Source of the DNA: Streptomyces camelliae
GTDB taxonomy: Bacteria > Actinomycetota > Actinomycetes > Streptomycetales > Streptomycetaceae
Length of the DNA stretch: 64,000 bases
Direction: 5' to 3'
Assembly: GCF_027625935.1 (NCBI RefSeq)
Contig: NZ_CP115300.1
Coordinates: 5,270,001 to 5,334,000 of the forward strand
Under the pieces are notes generated by a model. That model had not been told where the DNA came from. It made no database searches and worked only from the letters and a program-made list of their open reading frames with translations. This document shows positions 42,361 through 51,503 of this stretch, one piece after another; the stretch's first letter is position 1; each line of letters opens with the position of its first letter. A program made the translations under genes and the position numbers.

Positions 42361-44115
42361 CTAGCCCCGAGTGACTCGCACTCGGTAGTTCCCCTCCTCG
42401 TCCTTCTCCACTACCTGCACGCTGATCCCGTGCGCGGGGTCCTTGAAGGTTTCGCCGGGGGAGAAGGGAGCGTCGGAGAGTTCTGCCTGGACGTTGGGGC
42501 TGTGGGTGCAGCCGCCGCTGTTGCGGTGGGCGTCGTAGACCGTGATCGGCCCACGGCCGGTGTCGACCGTCGCGTCGACCTTGTAGACAAGGACGCCCGG
42601 GTGGCAGATCGCCTCGTCGTTGCCGCCGGGGGTGCGCACCTCCAGCGCGTACGAGCTGTGGCCGTCGACCGGCACGATCACCAGTTTCCCGCCCCCCGTC
42701 GTGTGCAGCGGCGTCAGCAGGTAATCGGCGCTGCCCGGAGTCGTCGCGCAGCCCACCTGGGAGCCGTCCAGCCAGCCCAGTTTCCACTTGTGCCAGCCGA
42801 GCAGATCGTTGTCGGCCCCCCAGTCCTCGCTCATGATGTCCCAGTGCCCGACCGCGCCCCCGCCCTCCTGCGTGTACAGGTCGGGCAGGCCGAAGGTGTG
42901 GCCGTTCTCGTGGGGCAGGACGCGGTAGCCGGTGTGCGCGTACGAGCCGGAGCCGTCGTCCTGGCGGGAGTAGACGAAGGACGCGTTGGAGATGGGGACG
43001 CCGTCGGCGACCGGGGCGTCGCCGTTGCCGGCGAAGGTCACCGACAGCACCGTGTCCAGCGCGGACGGGCCGGCGTTCGGGCTGACCAGGACGTTGAGGA
43101 TGTCGTACGAGCGGAAGTCCACATGCGGGTCGGCCGCGGCCACGATGTCCCGCACCAGCTGCCGGTACCCGGGGTCGAAGGGTGCGCCGCGCTCTATGCC
43201 GTACGCCCGGAAGGGTTTCGGCATCCGCAGCCAGCTCGTGATCGGCGTCCCCGGCCGGTAGTCCAGGCGGCCGTACGACGCCTTACGGAACCACTCCTGG
43301 GTCTGCGGGAAGAACTCGTGGAAGCGGTCCATCGCGCTGCCCTGGCCCGGCGCGTCGGAGAAGTCGACCATCAGGGTCAGGGCGTGCACCGTGCCTGTGG
43401 AGCGGGCGTAGCCCTGCGGAGTGGGGACGCCCTCGGTCATCTGCACGTCGGGACCGCCGTGGATCATGCAGGGCGCGAGGGCGGTGGAGCGGGCCAGACC
43501 GATGGGCCCGGCGGTGGTGGGCGCCGGCAGATGCCCGGTCCCGGCCGAGGTGCTGACCGCGAGGGTCAGCGCAGTCACCGCGGCGAGAGCGGCCACCCGG
43601 CGCGGGCGTATGCGCCGGCGCGCGCGGCCGTTTCCTCGGACCGTGTCGCCGTCCCCGTGGTGTGCGTGGCCGTCCCCGTAGTGTGCGTGGCCGTTTCCTC
43701 GATCCGTGTGGCCGTCCCCGTGGTGTGCGTGGCCGTTTCCTCGGCCCGTGTGGCCGTCCCCGTGGTGTGCGTGGCCGTTTCCTCGGCCCGTGTGGTCGCC
43801 CCCTCGCCCCGTGTGGCTGTCCCCTCGGCCCGTGCCGGGCGGGTCGTCGTCGGTACGGCCCTCGTTGCCAGTACGGCCCCCGCCGCCCGTGTGGCCCCCG
43901 CCGGTCCGGCCCTCGCCGGTACGACCCCCATCTGCACGGCCTTCGCCGCGGCGCCCCCCGTCTGCACGGCCCTCGCTGCCGTGCCCCCCGTCTGCACGGC
44001 CCTCGCTGCCACGGCCCCCGCCGGCGGCGCGTCCGGGGCAGAAGTACTTCTGGCGCTCGTCGGGCACGCGCTCGTGAGAGAGGCGTATGCGGCGGCGGGG
44101 TGGCTGCGGCTGCAT
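42361..44115 (-). CDS. M6-family (immune inhibitor A-like) metalloprotease with repeat-rich tail
   Basis: About 584 aa. The catalytic part has HENGHTFGLPDLY (HExxH near 402) and the third-ligand region WDIMSEDWG, plus LTLMVDFSDAPG near the start of the mature protein, all typical of M6 proteases. Unusually, the hydrophobic export segment (VAALAAVTALTLAVSTSAG, about 174-192) is preceded by some 170 residues of Gly/His/Arg/Asp repeats: a 10-residue GSEGRADGGH-like unit and a 14-residue GRGNGHAHHGDGHT unit. No good start lies between the repeats and the hydrophobic segment, so the tail appears to be translated and would stay in the cytoplasm. ATG 44115 has GAGAGG upstream. Confidence 0.8.
   Translation of the reverse strand: MQPQPPRRRIRLSHERVPDERQKYFCPGRAAGGGRGSEGRADGGHGSEGRADGGRRGEGRADGGRTGEGRTGGGHTGGGGRTGNEGRTDDDPPGTGRGDSHTGRGGDHTGRGNGHAHHGDGHTGRGNGHAHHGDGHTDRGNGHAHYGDGHAHHGDGDTVRGNGRARRRIRPRRVAALAAVTALTLAVSTSAGTGHLPAPTTAGPIGLARSTALAPCMIHGGPDVQMTEGVPTPQGYARSTGTVHALTLMVDFSDAPGQGSAMDRFHEFFPQTQEWFRKASYGRLDYRPGTPITSWLRMPKPFRAYGIERGAPFDPGYRQLVRDIVAAADPHVDFRSYDILNVLVSPNAGPSALDTVLSVTFAGNGDAPVADGVPISNASFVYSRQDDGSGSYAHTGYRVLPHENGHTFGLPDLYTQEGGGAVGHWDIMSEDWGADNDLLGWHKWKLGWLDGSQVGCATTPGSADYLLTPLHTTGGGKLVIVPVDGHSSYALEVRTPGGNDEAICHPGVLVYKVDATVDTGRGPITVYDAHRNSGGCTHSPNVQAELSDAPFSPGETFKDPAHGISVQVVEKDEEGNYRVRVTRG
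43630..43800 (-). repeat. 42-bp tandem repeat in M6 protease gene
   Basis: About four imperfect copies of a 42-bp unit coding for GRGNGHAHHGDGHT on the minus strand. A 30-bp unit coding for GSEGRADGGH-like peptides follows at about 43920-44025. All periods are multiples of three, so the frame survives copy-number change. Confidence 0.8.
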
Positions 44116-44313
44116 GCATGGACCTCTCGCTCCACGGCAGCCGCCGTTCTCCGGCTGCACCCTTGCGCTCACCCTGTGTCGACGGGGGCGAGGGGCGCGC
44201 GCTGGAGGAGACCGATCGTGGGAAAGCCGGTCCGCACGGGGGTGAATCCTGACCGGAGACGCATGGATGCCGGTGTGGCCCAGGTCACAGTGATTCTTTT
44301 CGTGGGCGGGAAA

Positions 44314-44375
44314 TAACCGGGGACCCTCTCCCCGTTTAGCCCTGTGTCCGAGCGAAACGGGGACTGCTTCCCCGG
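44314..44375. promoter_or_regulatory. Two TetR-type palindromes
   Basis: TAACCGGGGA-N5-TCCCCGTTTA (44314-44338) and AAACGGGGA-N4-TTCCCCGGA (about 44355-44375), centres about 39 bp apart, upstream of the TetR start. Similar symmetric GGGGA/TCCCC cores suggest repressor sites. Confidence 0.55.
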
Positions 44376-44446
44376 ATCGTGATCACCGCCCCCGAGTCCC
44401 GGCCGCCGTCGGGATCGCCGGGCCCATCGCTTGTGAGGAGTACGCC

Positions 44447-45097
44447 GTGCCGACCGCGACCACCCCGGTAGCATCGCGCAAGGTCCCGCGGCCCCGGGCC
44501 GACGCCCTGCGCAACCGGGAGCGGATCGTCGCCGCCGCCCGGGAGATGCTCGTCGAGGACGGCCCGCATGTGTCCCTGGACGAGATCGCCCGCCGGGCCG
44601 GCGTCGGCAACGCCACGGTGTACCGCAACTTCCCCGACCGCGAGGCCCTCGTCCGCGAGGTGGTCTGCTCCGTCATGGACCGTACGGCCGAGGCGGCCGA
44701 GGTGGCCCTCGCCGAGACCGGGGACGCCTTCGCGGCGCTGGAGCGGTTCGTGCACGCCTCCGCCGACGAGCGGATAAGCGCGCTGTGCCCGATGATCGCC
44801 AGCACCTTCGACCGGCACCATCCCGACCTGGAGGCCTCCCGCGAGCGCCTGGAGCGGCTCGTCGAGGAGGTCATGGGCCGGGCCAAGGCGGCCGGGCAGC
44901 TCCGGCCGGACGTCGGCGTCGGCGATGTGATGATCGCGGTGGCGCAGCTGAGCAGGCCCCCGGCCGGCACGGACTGCCTGCGCAGCGACCGGTTCGTCCA
45001 CCGTCATCTCCAGCTGTTCCTCGACGGCCTGCGGGCACCCGCCCGCTCCGCCCTGCCGGGTACGGCCGTGACCATCGAGGAGCTGCGCCAGGCCTGA
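44447..45097 (+). CDS. TetR family regulator
   Basis: 216 aa from GTG 44447 with GTGAGGAG upstream. N-terminal TetR helix-turn-helix (RERIVAAAREMLVEDGPHVSLDEIARRAGVGNATVYRNFPDREALV, about 22-68) and a helical ligand domain. Upstream and co-directional with an MFS drug exporter, the usual repressor-pump pairing. Two palindromes lie in its own promoter region. Confidence 0.92.
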   Translation: MPTATTPVASRKVPRPRADALRNRERIVAAAREMLVEDGPHVSLDEIARRAGVGNATVYRNFPDREALVREVVCSVMDRTAEAAEVALAETGDAFAALERFVHASADERISALCPMIASTFDRHHPDLEASRERLERLVEEVMGRAKAAGQLRPDVGVGDVMIAVAQLSRPPAGTDCLRSDRFVHRHLQLFLDGLRAPARSALPGTAVTIEELRQA

Positions 45098-45141
45098 CCG
45101 ATACCGATCAGCGCACGCCCTGACCGATTAGTTCGGCCCAC

Positions 45142-45201
45142 CGCCTCAGTCCACGCTTCAGCTCACGCCTCAGTACGCGTCTCAGTACGCGCCTCAGTCC
45201 A
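45142..45201. repeat. Five 12-bp tandem repeats
   Basis: CGCCTCAGTCCA and four variants (consensus CGCCTCAGTACG) in direct tandem between the TetR and MFS genes. Confidence 0.8.
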
Positions 45202-45346
45202 CCTGCACAACCCGTCCGCCCCGTCCGCCCTGTCCGTGCCGTTCCGCCCCGGCCGTCACCGTCGACGAGCCGCGCCCTCGGCTTCCCCTCGGCTTCCCGA
45301 TTTTTCGCTCTTTTTCCGTCACGAAAGTTCCGAAGTGGGTACTCCC

Positions 45347-46885
45347 ATGTCCGAAACAGCCTCCAAGGCTTCTGGCGTCCTCGACCCGCGCGGTGACGCC
45401 AACCGCTGGAAGGCGCTCGTCTTCATCGCGCTCGCCCAGCTGATGGTCGTCCTCGACGCCACCATCGTGAACATCGCCCTGCCCCACGCCCAGACCGACC
45501 TCGGCATATCCGACGGCAACCGGCAGTGGGTCGTCACGGCCTACGCCCTCGCCTTCGGCAGTCTGCTGCTCTTCGGCGGCCGTATCGCCGACAAGTGGGG
45601 CCGCAAGCGCGCCTTCGTCACCGGTCTCGTCGGCTTCGCCCTCGCCTCCGCGCTGGGCGGCGCCGCCACCAGCGGCCCGATGATGTTCGGCGCCCGCGCC
45701 CTCCAGGGCGTCTTCGGTGCCCTGCTCGCCCCGGCCGCGCTCTCCCTGCTCGCGGTGATGTTCACCGACGCCAGGGAGCGTGCCAAGGCGTTCGGCATCT
45801 ACGGCGCCATCGCCGGCGGCGGCGGTGCCGTCGGCCTGATCCTCGGCGGCTTCCTCACCGAGTACCTGAACTGGCGCTGGACCTTCTTCGTGAACGTCCC
45901 GTTCGCGGTCGTCGCCGCGGCCGGTGCCTACTTCGTCATCCGTGAGCCCGAGGGCGGCCGCAACCGCAATCCGCTCGACATCCCGGGCGTCCTGCTGTCC
46001 ACGCTCGGCCTGGTCGCGCTCGTGTACGGCTTCACGCGTGCCGAGTCCGACGGCTGGGGCGACTCCGTGACCGTCGCGATGTTCGTGGCGTCCGCGGTCC
46101 TGCTGCTCGCGTTCGTGGTCGTCGAGTCCCGGGTCAAGGCCCCGCTGCTGCCGCTGCGCGTGGTGACCGACCGCAACCGCGGCGGCATCTACCTCTCCCT
46201 CGGCCTCGCGATCATCGGCATGTTCGGCCTGTTCCTCTTCCTGACCTACTACCTGCAGGTCGTGAAGGGCTACTCGCCGGTCAAGACCGGTTTCGCGTTC
46301 CTGCCGATGGTGGCCGGCATGATCACCGGCTCCACCCAGATCGGCACCCGCCTGATGACCCGGATCCCGGCCCGCTTCCTGATGGGCCCCGGCTTCCTGG
46401 TCGCCGCGCTCGGCATGCTGATCCTGACCCAGCTGAAGACCGACACCTCGTACCTGACCCAGCTGCTGCCGGCGATGGTGCTGCTCGGCCTCGGCATGGG
46501 TACGGCGTTCATGCCGGCGATGTCCCTGGCCACCCAGGGCGTCCAGCCCCGGGACGCCGGTGTCGCCTCCGCGATGGTCAACACCTCGCAGCAGGTGGGC
46601 GGCGCGATCGGCACCGCCCTGCTGAACACCATCGCCTCCTCGGCGACCACGTCGTACATCAAGGACCACATCGCCGGCGCCGCCGCCAAGCCGCAGCAGG
46701 AGCTGGTGAAGCTCCAGGGCATGGTGCACGGCTACAGCACCGCGATCTGGCTCGCCGTCGGCATCCTGGCGCTGGCCTCCCTGATCGCCTTCACCTTCGT
46801 CAACGCCGGCCGTCCGAGCGTCACCCCGGTGGCCTCCGGCGAGGGCGCCGAGGACGAGGTCAGGGTCCCGGTGGTGGCCCACTGA
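45347..46885 (+). CDS. DHA2-family (EmrB/QacA) MFS drug exporter
   Basis: 512 aa, 14 membrane segments. Family motifs: LDATIVNIALPHAQTDL (about 37-53), motif A GGRIADKWGRKRAF, and the antiporter motif C region GAIAGGGGAVGLILGGFL. ATG 45347 places the first segment correctly. A proton antiporter for toxic compounds or antibiotics, presumably repressed by the upstream TetR protein. Convergent with a MarR gene. Confidence 0.93.
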   Translation: MSETASKASGVLDPRGDANRWKALVFIALAQLMVVLDATIVNIALPHAQTDLGISDGNRQWVVTAYALAFGSLLLFGGRIADKWGRKRAFVTGLVGFALASALGGAATSGPMMFGARALQGVFGALLAPAALSLLAVMFTDARERAKAFGIYGAIAGGGGAVGLILGGFLTEYLNWRWTFFVNVPFAVVAAAGAYFVIREPEGGRNRNPLDIPGVLLSTLGLVALVYGFTRAESDGWGDSVTVAMFVASAVLLLAFVVVESRVKAPLLPLRVVTDRNRGGIYLSLGLAIIGMFGLFLFLTYYLQVVKGYSPVKTGFAFLPMVAGMITGSTQIGTRLMTRIPARFLMGPGFLVAALGMLILTQLKTDTSYLTQLLPAMVLLGLGMGTAFMPAMSLATQGVQPRDAGVASAMVNTSQQVGGAIGTALLNTIASSATTSYIKDHIAGAAAKPQQELVKLQGMVHGYSTAIWLAVGILALASLIAFTFVNAGRPSVTPVASGEGAEDEVRVPVVAH

Positions 46886-46901
46886 GCACCCGTAGAGTGA
46901 T

Positions 46902-47414
46902 TTAGCGGAGCCAGGGCAGGTCCGCACCCGCTTCCTCGGGCTGAAGGCCCTCGGCGACGATCTCCATGATCTCGCCGAGGGCCTTCTGCTGTTCCGGGGT
47001 GAGCCGGTCGAACAGCGCCTGCCGTACGGCGTCCACATGGCCCGGCGCGGTGCGCTGCAGCACCTCCAGGCCCCCGTCGGTGAGGACCGCGAACTGGCCG
47101 CGCTTGTCGGAGGGGCAGTCCTCGCGGCGCACCCATCCGTTCTTCTCCAGCCGCGCGATCGCGTGCGACAGCCGGGAGCGGGTGATCTTCGCCTTCATCG
47201 CCAGCTCGGTCATCCGCAGCCGCCGGCGCGGTGCCTCGGCGAGGCCGACGAGCAGGCCGTAGTAGATGTGCGGCATGCCCGCGTCACGCTGGAGCTGCCG
47301 GTCGAGGTGGTCCTCCAGCAGGGTGGTGGCGTGCAGGTACGCACGCCAGACGCGCTGTTCCTCGTCGGTGAGCCAGCGGTGCCGTGCGGCGGCGGAGTCG
47401 GATGCCGTGTTCAT
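46902..47414 (-). CDS. MarR family regulator
   Basis: 170 aa. Winged helix with RLRMTELAMKAKITRSRLSHAIARLEKNGWVRREDCPSDKRGQFAVLTDGG (about 65-115), the MarR DNA-binding and wing signature. Divergent from an extradiol-type dioxygenase gene, an arrangement typical of MhqR/quinone or catechol-responsive regulators. A palindrome ACTTGAACAAGT lies just upstream of its start. Tandem 15-bp repeats occupy the rest of the shared promoter region; the frame continues through them but real translation most likely starts at 47414. Confidence 0.9.
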   Translation of the reverse strand: MNTASDSAAARHRWLTDEEQRVWRAYLHATTLLEDHLDRQLQRDAGMPHIYYGLLVGLAEAPRRRLRMTELAMKAKITRSRLSHAIARLEKNGWVRREDCPSDKRGQFAVLTDGGLEVLQRTAPGHVDAVRQALFDRLTPEQQKALGEIMEIVAEGLQPEEAGADLPWLR

Positions 47415-47444
47415 GGCTTCCACTGTACGAGCTGTCTCCTTGAA

Positions 47445-47456
47445 ACTTGAACAAGT
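47445..47456. promoter_or_regulatory. Candidate MarR operator
   Basis: ACTTGAACAAGT, palindrome with 5-bp arms and 2-nt spacer, 31 bp upstream of the MarR start. MarR proteins bind comparable TTGA-containing inverted repeats. Confidence 0.55.
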
Positions 47457-47503
47457 CGGGCGTACGCTCTCGAAGCAGATAGCTTGAGAGTTAAAGCATT
47501 CCT

Positions 47504-47578
47504 TCGAAGCATCTGTAGTCGAAGCAGCTGCACTCGATGCAGCTGCATTCGATACATCTGCAGTCGAAGCGTCTGTAT
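47504..47578. repeat. Five 15-bp tandem repeats in MarR-dioxygenase promoter region
   Basis: TCGAAGCATCTGTAG and four degenerate copies in direct tandem without spacers. Each contains an internal near-palindrome (GCAGCTGC in the central copies). Confidence 0.85.
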
Positions 47579-47615
47579 CTCTGAACGTCCGTCTCGATGA
47601 TGGGGAGTCGCCGCC

Positions 47616-48422
47616 ATGTCCGCCGTATCGCAGGAGCGCGCCTCGGAGGGGCGTATGCCCGCCCTCTATCTCAGCCACGGCGCCCCTCCCCTCGCCGACG
47701 ACCCCATCTGGCCCGGTGAGCTCGCCGCCTGGTCCGCCGGCCTGCCCCGCCCCAAGGCGATCCTCATGGTCTCCGCCCACTGGGAGGAGGCCCCGCTCGC
47801 CCTGGGTGCCGTACAGCCGGTCCCGCTCGTCTACGACTTCTGGGGCTTCCCCGAGCACTACTACCAGGTCCAGTACGCTGCCCCAGGCGCCCCCGAGCTC
47901 GCCGAATCCGTGCGCAAGCTGCTGCGCGCCCCCGGCATCCCGGTCCAGGACATCCCCGACCGCGGTCTGGACCACGGCGCCTACGTCCCCCTCGTCGAGA
48001 TGTTCCCGGCCGCCGACATCCCCGTCCTGCAGATATCCATGCCCACCCTCGACCCGGTCCGCCTGATGGACATCGGCCGCAAGCTCGCCCCGCTGCGCGA
48101 CGAGGGCGTGCTGATCGTCGGTTCCGGCTTCTTCACCCACAACCTCGCCGCCCTGCGGTACGCGGGCAGCGGCGTGCCCAGCTGGTCCTCCGAGTTCGAC
48201 GACTGGGGCCGGCGCGCCCTGGAGACCCGCGACTGGGACGCCCTGCTCGACTTCCTGGACAAGGCCCCGGCCGGCCGCTACGCCCACCCGCGCACCGAAC
48301 ACTTCGCCCCGCTCTTCGTCACCATGGGCGCGGCCGAGGCGGGCGGCGAGCTGGACGCGCAGAAGTCCGTGATCGACGGGTTCTGGATGGGCATGGCGAA
48401 GCGGTCGGTGCAGTTCGGCTGA
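47616..48422 (+). CDS. DODA-type extradiol dioxygenase
   Basis: 268 aa, class III ring-cleavage dioxygenase of the YgiD/4,5-DOPA family. Metal and substrate ligands: His in LYLSHGAPP (about 21), His in MVSAHWEE (about 56), DRGLDHGAYVPL (about 117) and FFTHNL (about 175). Full family length. Opens an aromatic ring or acts on catechol-like toxins; the divergent MarR protein probably senses such compounds. Confidence 0.88.
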   Translation: MSAVSQERASEGRMPALYLSHGAPPLADDPIWPGELAAWSAGLPRPKAILMVSAHWEEAPLALGAVQPVPLVYDFWGFPEHYYQVQYAAPGAPELAESVRKLLRAPGIPVQDIPDRGLDHGAYVPLVEMFPAADIPVLQISMPTLDPVRLMDIGRKLAPLRDEGVLIVGSGFFTHNLAALRYAGSGVPSWSSEFDDWGRRALETRDWDALLDFLDKAPAGRYAHPRTEHFAPLFVTMGAAEAGGELDAQKSVIDGFWMGMAKRSVQFG

Positions 48423-48807
48423 GCTTTGCCCGGTAAGGGTGGGATGTGAGATGGCCTGGTATTTGCTGTGATTCCGGTCGCGTGGCAACCATCGCCGGGT
48501 GCGGGCCGTCTTTCGGGTGGGAGAGCGGTCAAAGGCGGCGCTCTTCCGGAGCTCGCCCGATGCTCTTCAGAAGCGGCCTGACCTGCGCCTCTGTACGTTT
48601 CGGCGGCCCCTGTCTCACCGTGCGGCGGGACAGGGTACTGCATGATCAGAAAAATTGAGGGGCGGGTTGGGAATTCTGTCCGGATTCCAGTCGTTGTTTC
48701 CATCGGACGCAGGGCATCCGAGGAGAGTTCCCCCACAGGCCACAGTCCCCGGAGTGCTGAGCGTCCACCAGGACCACCCGCCAGCCCACCATCGCAAGGG
48801 AGCACGC
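48423..48807. other. hrdD upstream region
   Basis: 385 bp without a gene. It contains the SigR-type promoter of hrdD and a long untranslated leader of more than 100 nt. Confidence 0.5.
48669..48695 (+). promoter_or_regulatory. SigR-type promoter of hrdD
   Basis: GGGAAT followed after 18 nt by GTT, fitting the SigR consensus GGAAT-N18-GTT. In S. coelicolor one hrdD promoter is known to be SigR-dependent, so the match is meaningful. Links hrdD expression to thiol-oxidative stress. Confidence 0.75.
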
Positions 48808-49806
<999 letters not shown>

Positions 49807-50378
49807 CGGACGTAGGACGTACGGGGGTGGGCTTGGGTAGCAGGGGCGGACACCGTCGTTGCCCTGCCCCTGCCCCTGCCCCTGCCGTTTGCTGTGGCTG
49901 TGGGCGCGGTTGAGCGCGTTGTGCCCGGCTGAGCGTGGTGTGCGTGGTTGTGGGCGTGCGATGCTCGGGACCGCGCACGCCGGTGGCGAAAGACGGCGCA
50001 AACATGGCGTGGTCCTGTCGCTTCAAAGCCCGGGCCCGAGGGAACAACCCTTGCGGGCCCCGCACCGAGCCCCCGGGAACCGCGACCGCACTCCCCACCG
50101 CAGCTGACACACACCACACAGCACGGCACACCACACAGCACGGCACGTGACACACCACGGCACGTGACACACCACCGATCCGACCGCATCAACGCACCGT
50201 ACGGCGACCTACGCACCGCCGGCCGTCCCCACGCGAACCACGTCCCGACGCACCATCCCCCCCGGCGCCGGGACCTCCCGAAGCCGGGCTCCGGCACCCA
50301 TCCCCCCTGGGTGCCGGGGCCCGGCTCTCCTGTCTGCGGTTCGGCGCAACGCCCTGACTTTGTACGCCCGTTGGGTGC
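49807..50378. other. Non-coding region between hrdD and MerR gene
   Basis: 570 bp without a convincing gene. It holds a CCCTGC hexanucleotide repeat (about 49861-49886), an ACACACCACACAGCACGGC-type direct repeat (about 50107-50172) and a terminator (50282-50326). Confidence 0.6.
50282..50326. terminator. Strong hairpin between hrdD and MerR gene
   Basis: AGCCGGGCTCCGGCACCCA pairs with TGGGTGCCGGGGCCCGGCT around a 7-nt loop; serves the convergent genes. Confidence 0.85.
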
Positions 50379-51326
50379 TCACGCGGCCGACGTATGGGCG
50401 CGCAGCGCGGTGACCGTCCAGTCGATCAGGGGCGTCAGAGGGTCGGGGGCCGGCCAGCCGTTGATCAAGGCCAGCAGCTGGAAGTAACGGTCCCAGCGGG
50501 GATCGCGCGCGGACTCCAGCCGGCGGAGCAGCCAGGCGGCGGGATCGGCGTACGGTCGGTGGCCGGGGGCGGTGTTCTCTCGGTGGCCGGGCGCCGGTGC
50601 ATACCGGGTGAGGAGGGCCGTGACGACGGGTTCCGCCTGCGGGGCCTCGGGGGCGGTACCGGCCGCCATGGTGGGCCCGGCCAGCTCGCGGGCGACGGCG
50701 ACAACATCCGGGCGCGGTGGCTGAGCGGTGCCTTGCGTATAAGCGTGGACCAGTCGCCGTACGGCCGAGCGAAACGCATCGTCGAGGACCAGTTCGGCCA
50801 ACTCCAGCCAGGCCGCGAGCTGTTCCTCGCTGGGCTCGGCGGGCAACTCGGGAGTCATGGAACGCCGGACCGCGGCTTGAGGGGTGTCGGTGTCTTCGAA
50901 GACGGCGTCCAGGAAGCCGTCGATGAGCCGTCGCCGCTCGGTCTCGGACAAGGTCGCCAACCGGTGCATGAATTCTGCCTCCTGGAGGGTGGGTGCGCGC
51001 CCGGCCACGGCGGACAGCACCGCCCGGCGCAGGCGCAGCACGCTGATCTGCACGTCCAGTGCGGCTGCCTGCTCAGCGGCGATCCGGCCGAGTGTGAACG
51101 GCCGGTCCAGGACCTGCCGGATCACCTCCAGACCGAGCCCCAGCTCGCGCAGCGCCCGTACGAGGGCCAGCCGGGTCAGGGCGTCCGGGTCGTAGCGGCG
51201 GTAGCCGGCCGCGGTGCGGTCCGCGGGAACGACCAGTCCACGGTCTGAGTAGAGGCGGATCGTCTTGACCGACAGGCCGGTACGCCGGGCCAGTTCACCG
51301 ATCGAATACAGGGTGCCGTCGTGCAT
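50379..51326 (-). CDS. MerR family regulator
   Basis: 315 aa. N-terminal MerR domain (YSIGELARRTGLSVKTIRLYSDRGLVVPADRTAAGYRRYDPDALTRL, residues 7-55), then a long helical effector part with no metal-binding Cys, as in drug-sensing MerR proteins. The C-terminal 200 residues resemble those of other Streptomyces MerR regulators of unknown ligand. Alone in its transcription unit. Confidence 0.88.
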   Translation of the reverse strand: MHDGTLYSIGELARRTGLSVKTIRLYSDRGLVVPADRTAAGYRRYDPDALTRLALVRALRELGLGLEVIRQVLDRPFTLGRIAAEQAAALDVQISVLRLRRAVLSAVAGRAPTLQEAEFMHRLATLSETERRRLIDGFLDAVFEDTDTPQAAVRRSMTPELPAEPSEEQLAAWLELAELVLDDAFRSAVRRLVHAYTQGTAQPPRPDVVAVARELAGPTMAAGTAPEAPQAEPVVTALLTRYAPAPGHRENTAPGHRPYADPAAWLLRRLESARDPRWDRYFQLLALINGWPAPDPLTPLIDWTVTALRAHTSAA

Positions 51327-51503
51327 GAGCCCACCTTCTGGTCTCCTGCTGGGGGAGACTCAAGTCTGCGGTGAGGCGGGGGATTGCGGGGACGGGGCGT
51401 ACCCGAGGGCAGGGCATGCTGGAACGGCGGTCCACCCCGTACCTGAACCCCGGGGTGAACCGCGCGGATGGCAGATTCTGCCACATGGGCATAGCCTGCC
51501 GGA

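Noticed and set aside
43630..43800. CRISPR-like repeat in the protease gene
   Set aside because: Units are contiguous, 42 bp, and code in frame for a peptide repeat.
45194..47038. 614-aa open frame antisense to the MFS gene
   Set aside because: Shadow frame; the MFS protein on the plus strand is clearly the gene.
47504..47578. CRISPR array
   Set aside because: The 15-bp repeats follow one another without spacers and no cas genes are present.
46902..48488. Extended MarR frame of 528 aa through the dioxygenase gene
   Set aside because: The extension is antisense to the dioxygenase and passes through the tandem repeats; the MarR start at 47414 is sufficient.
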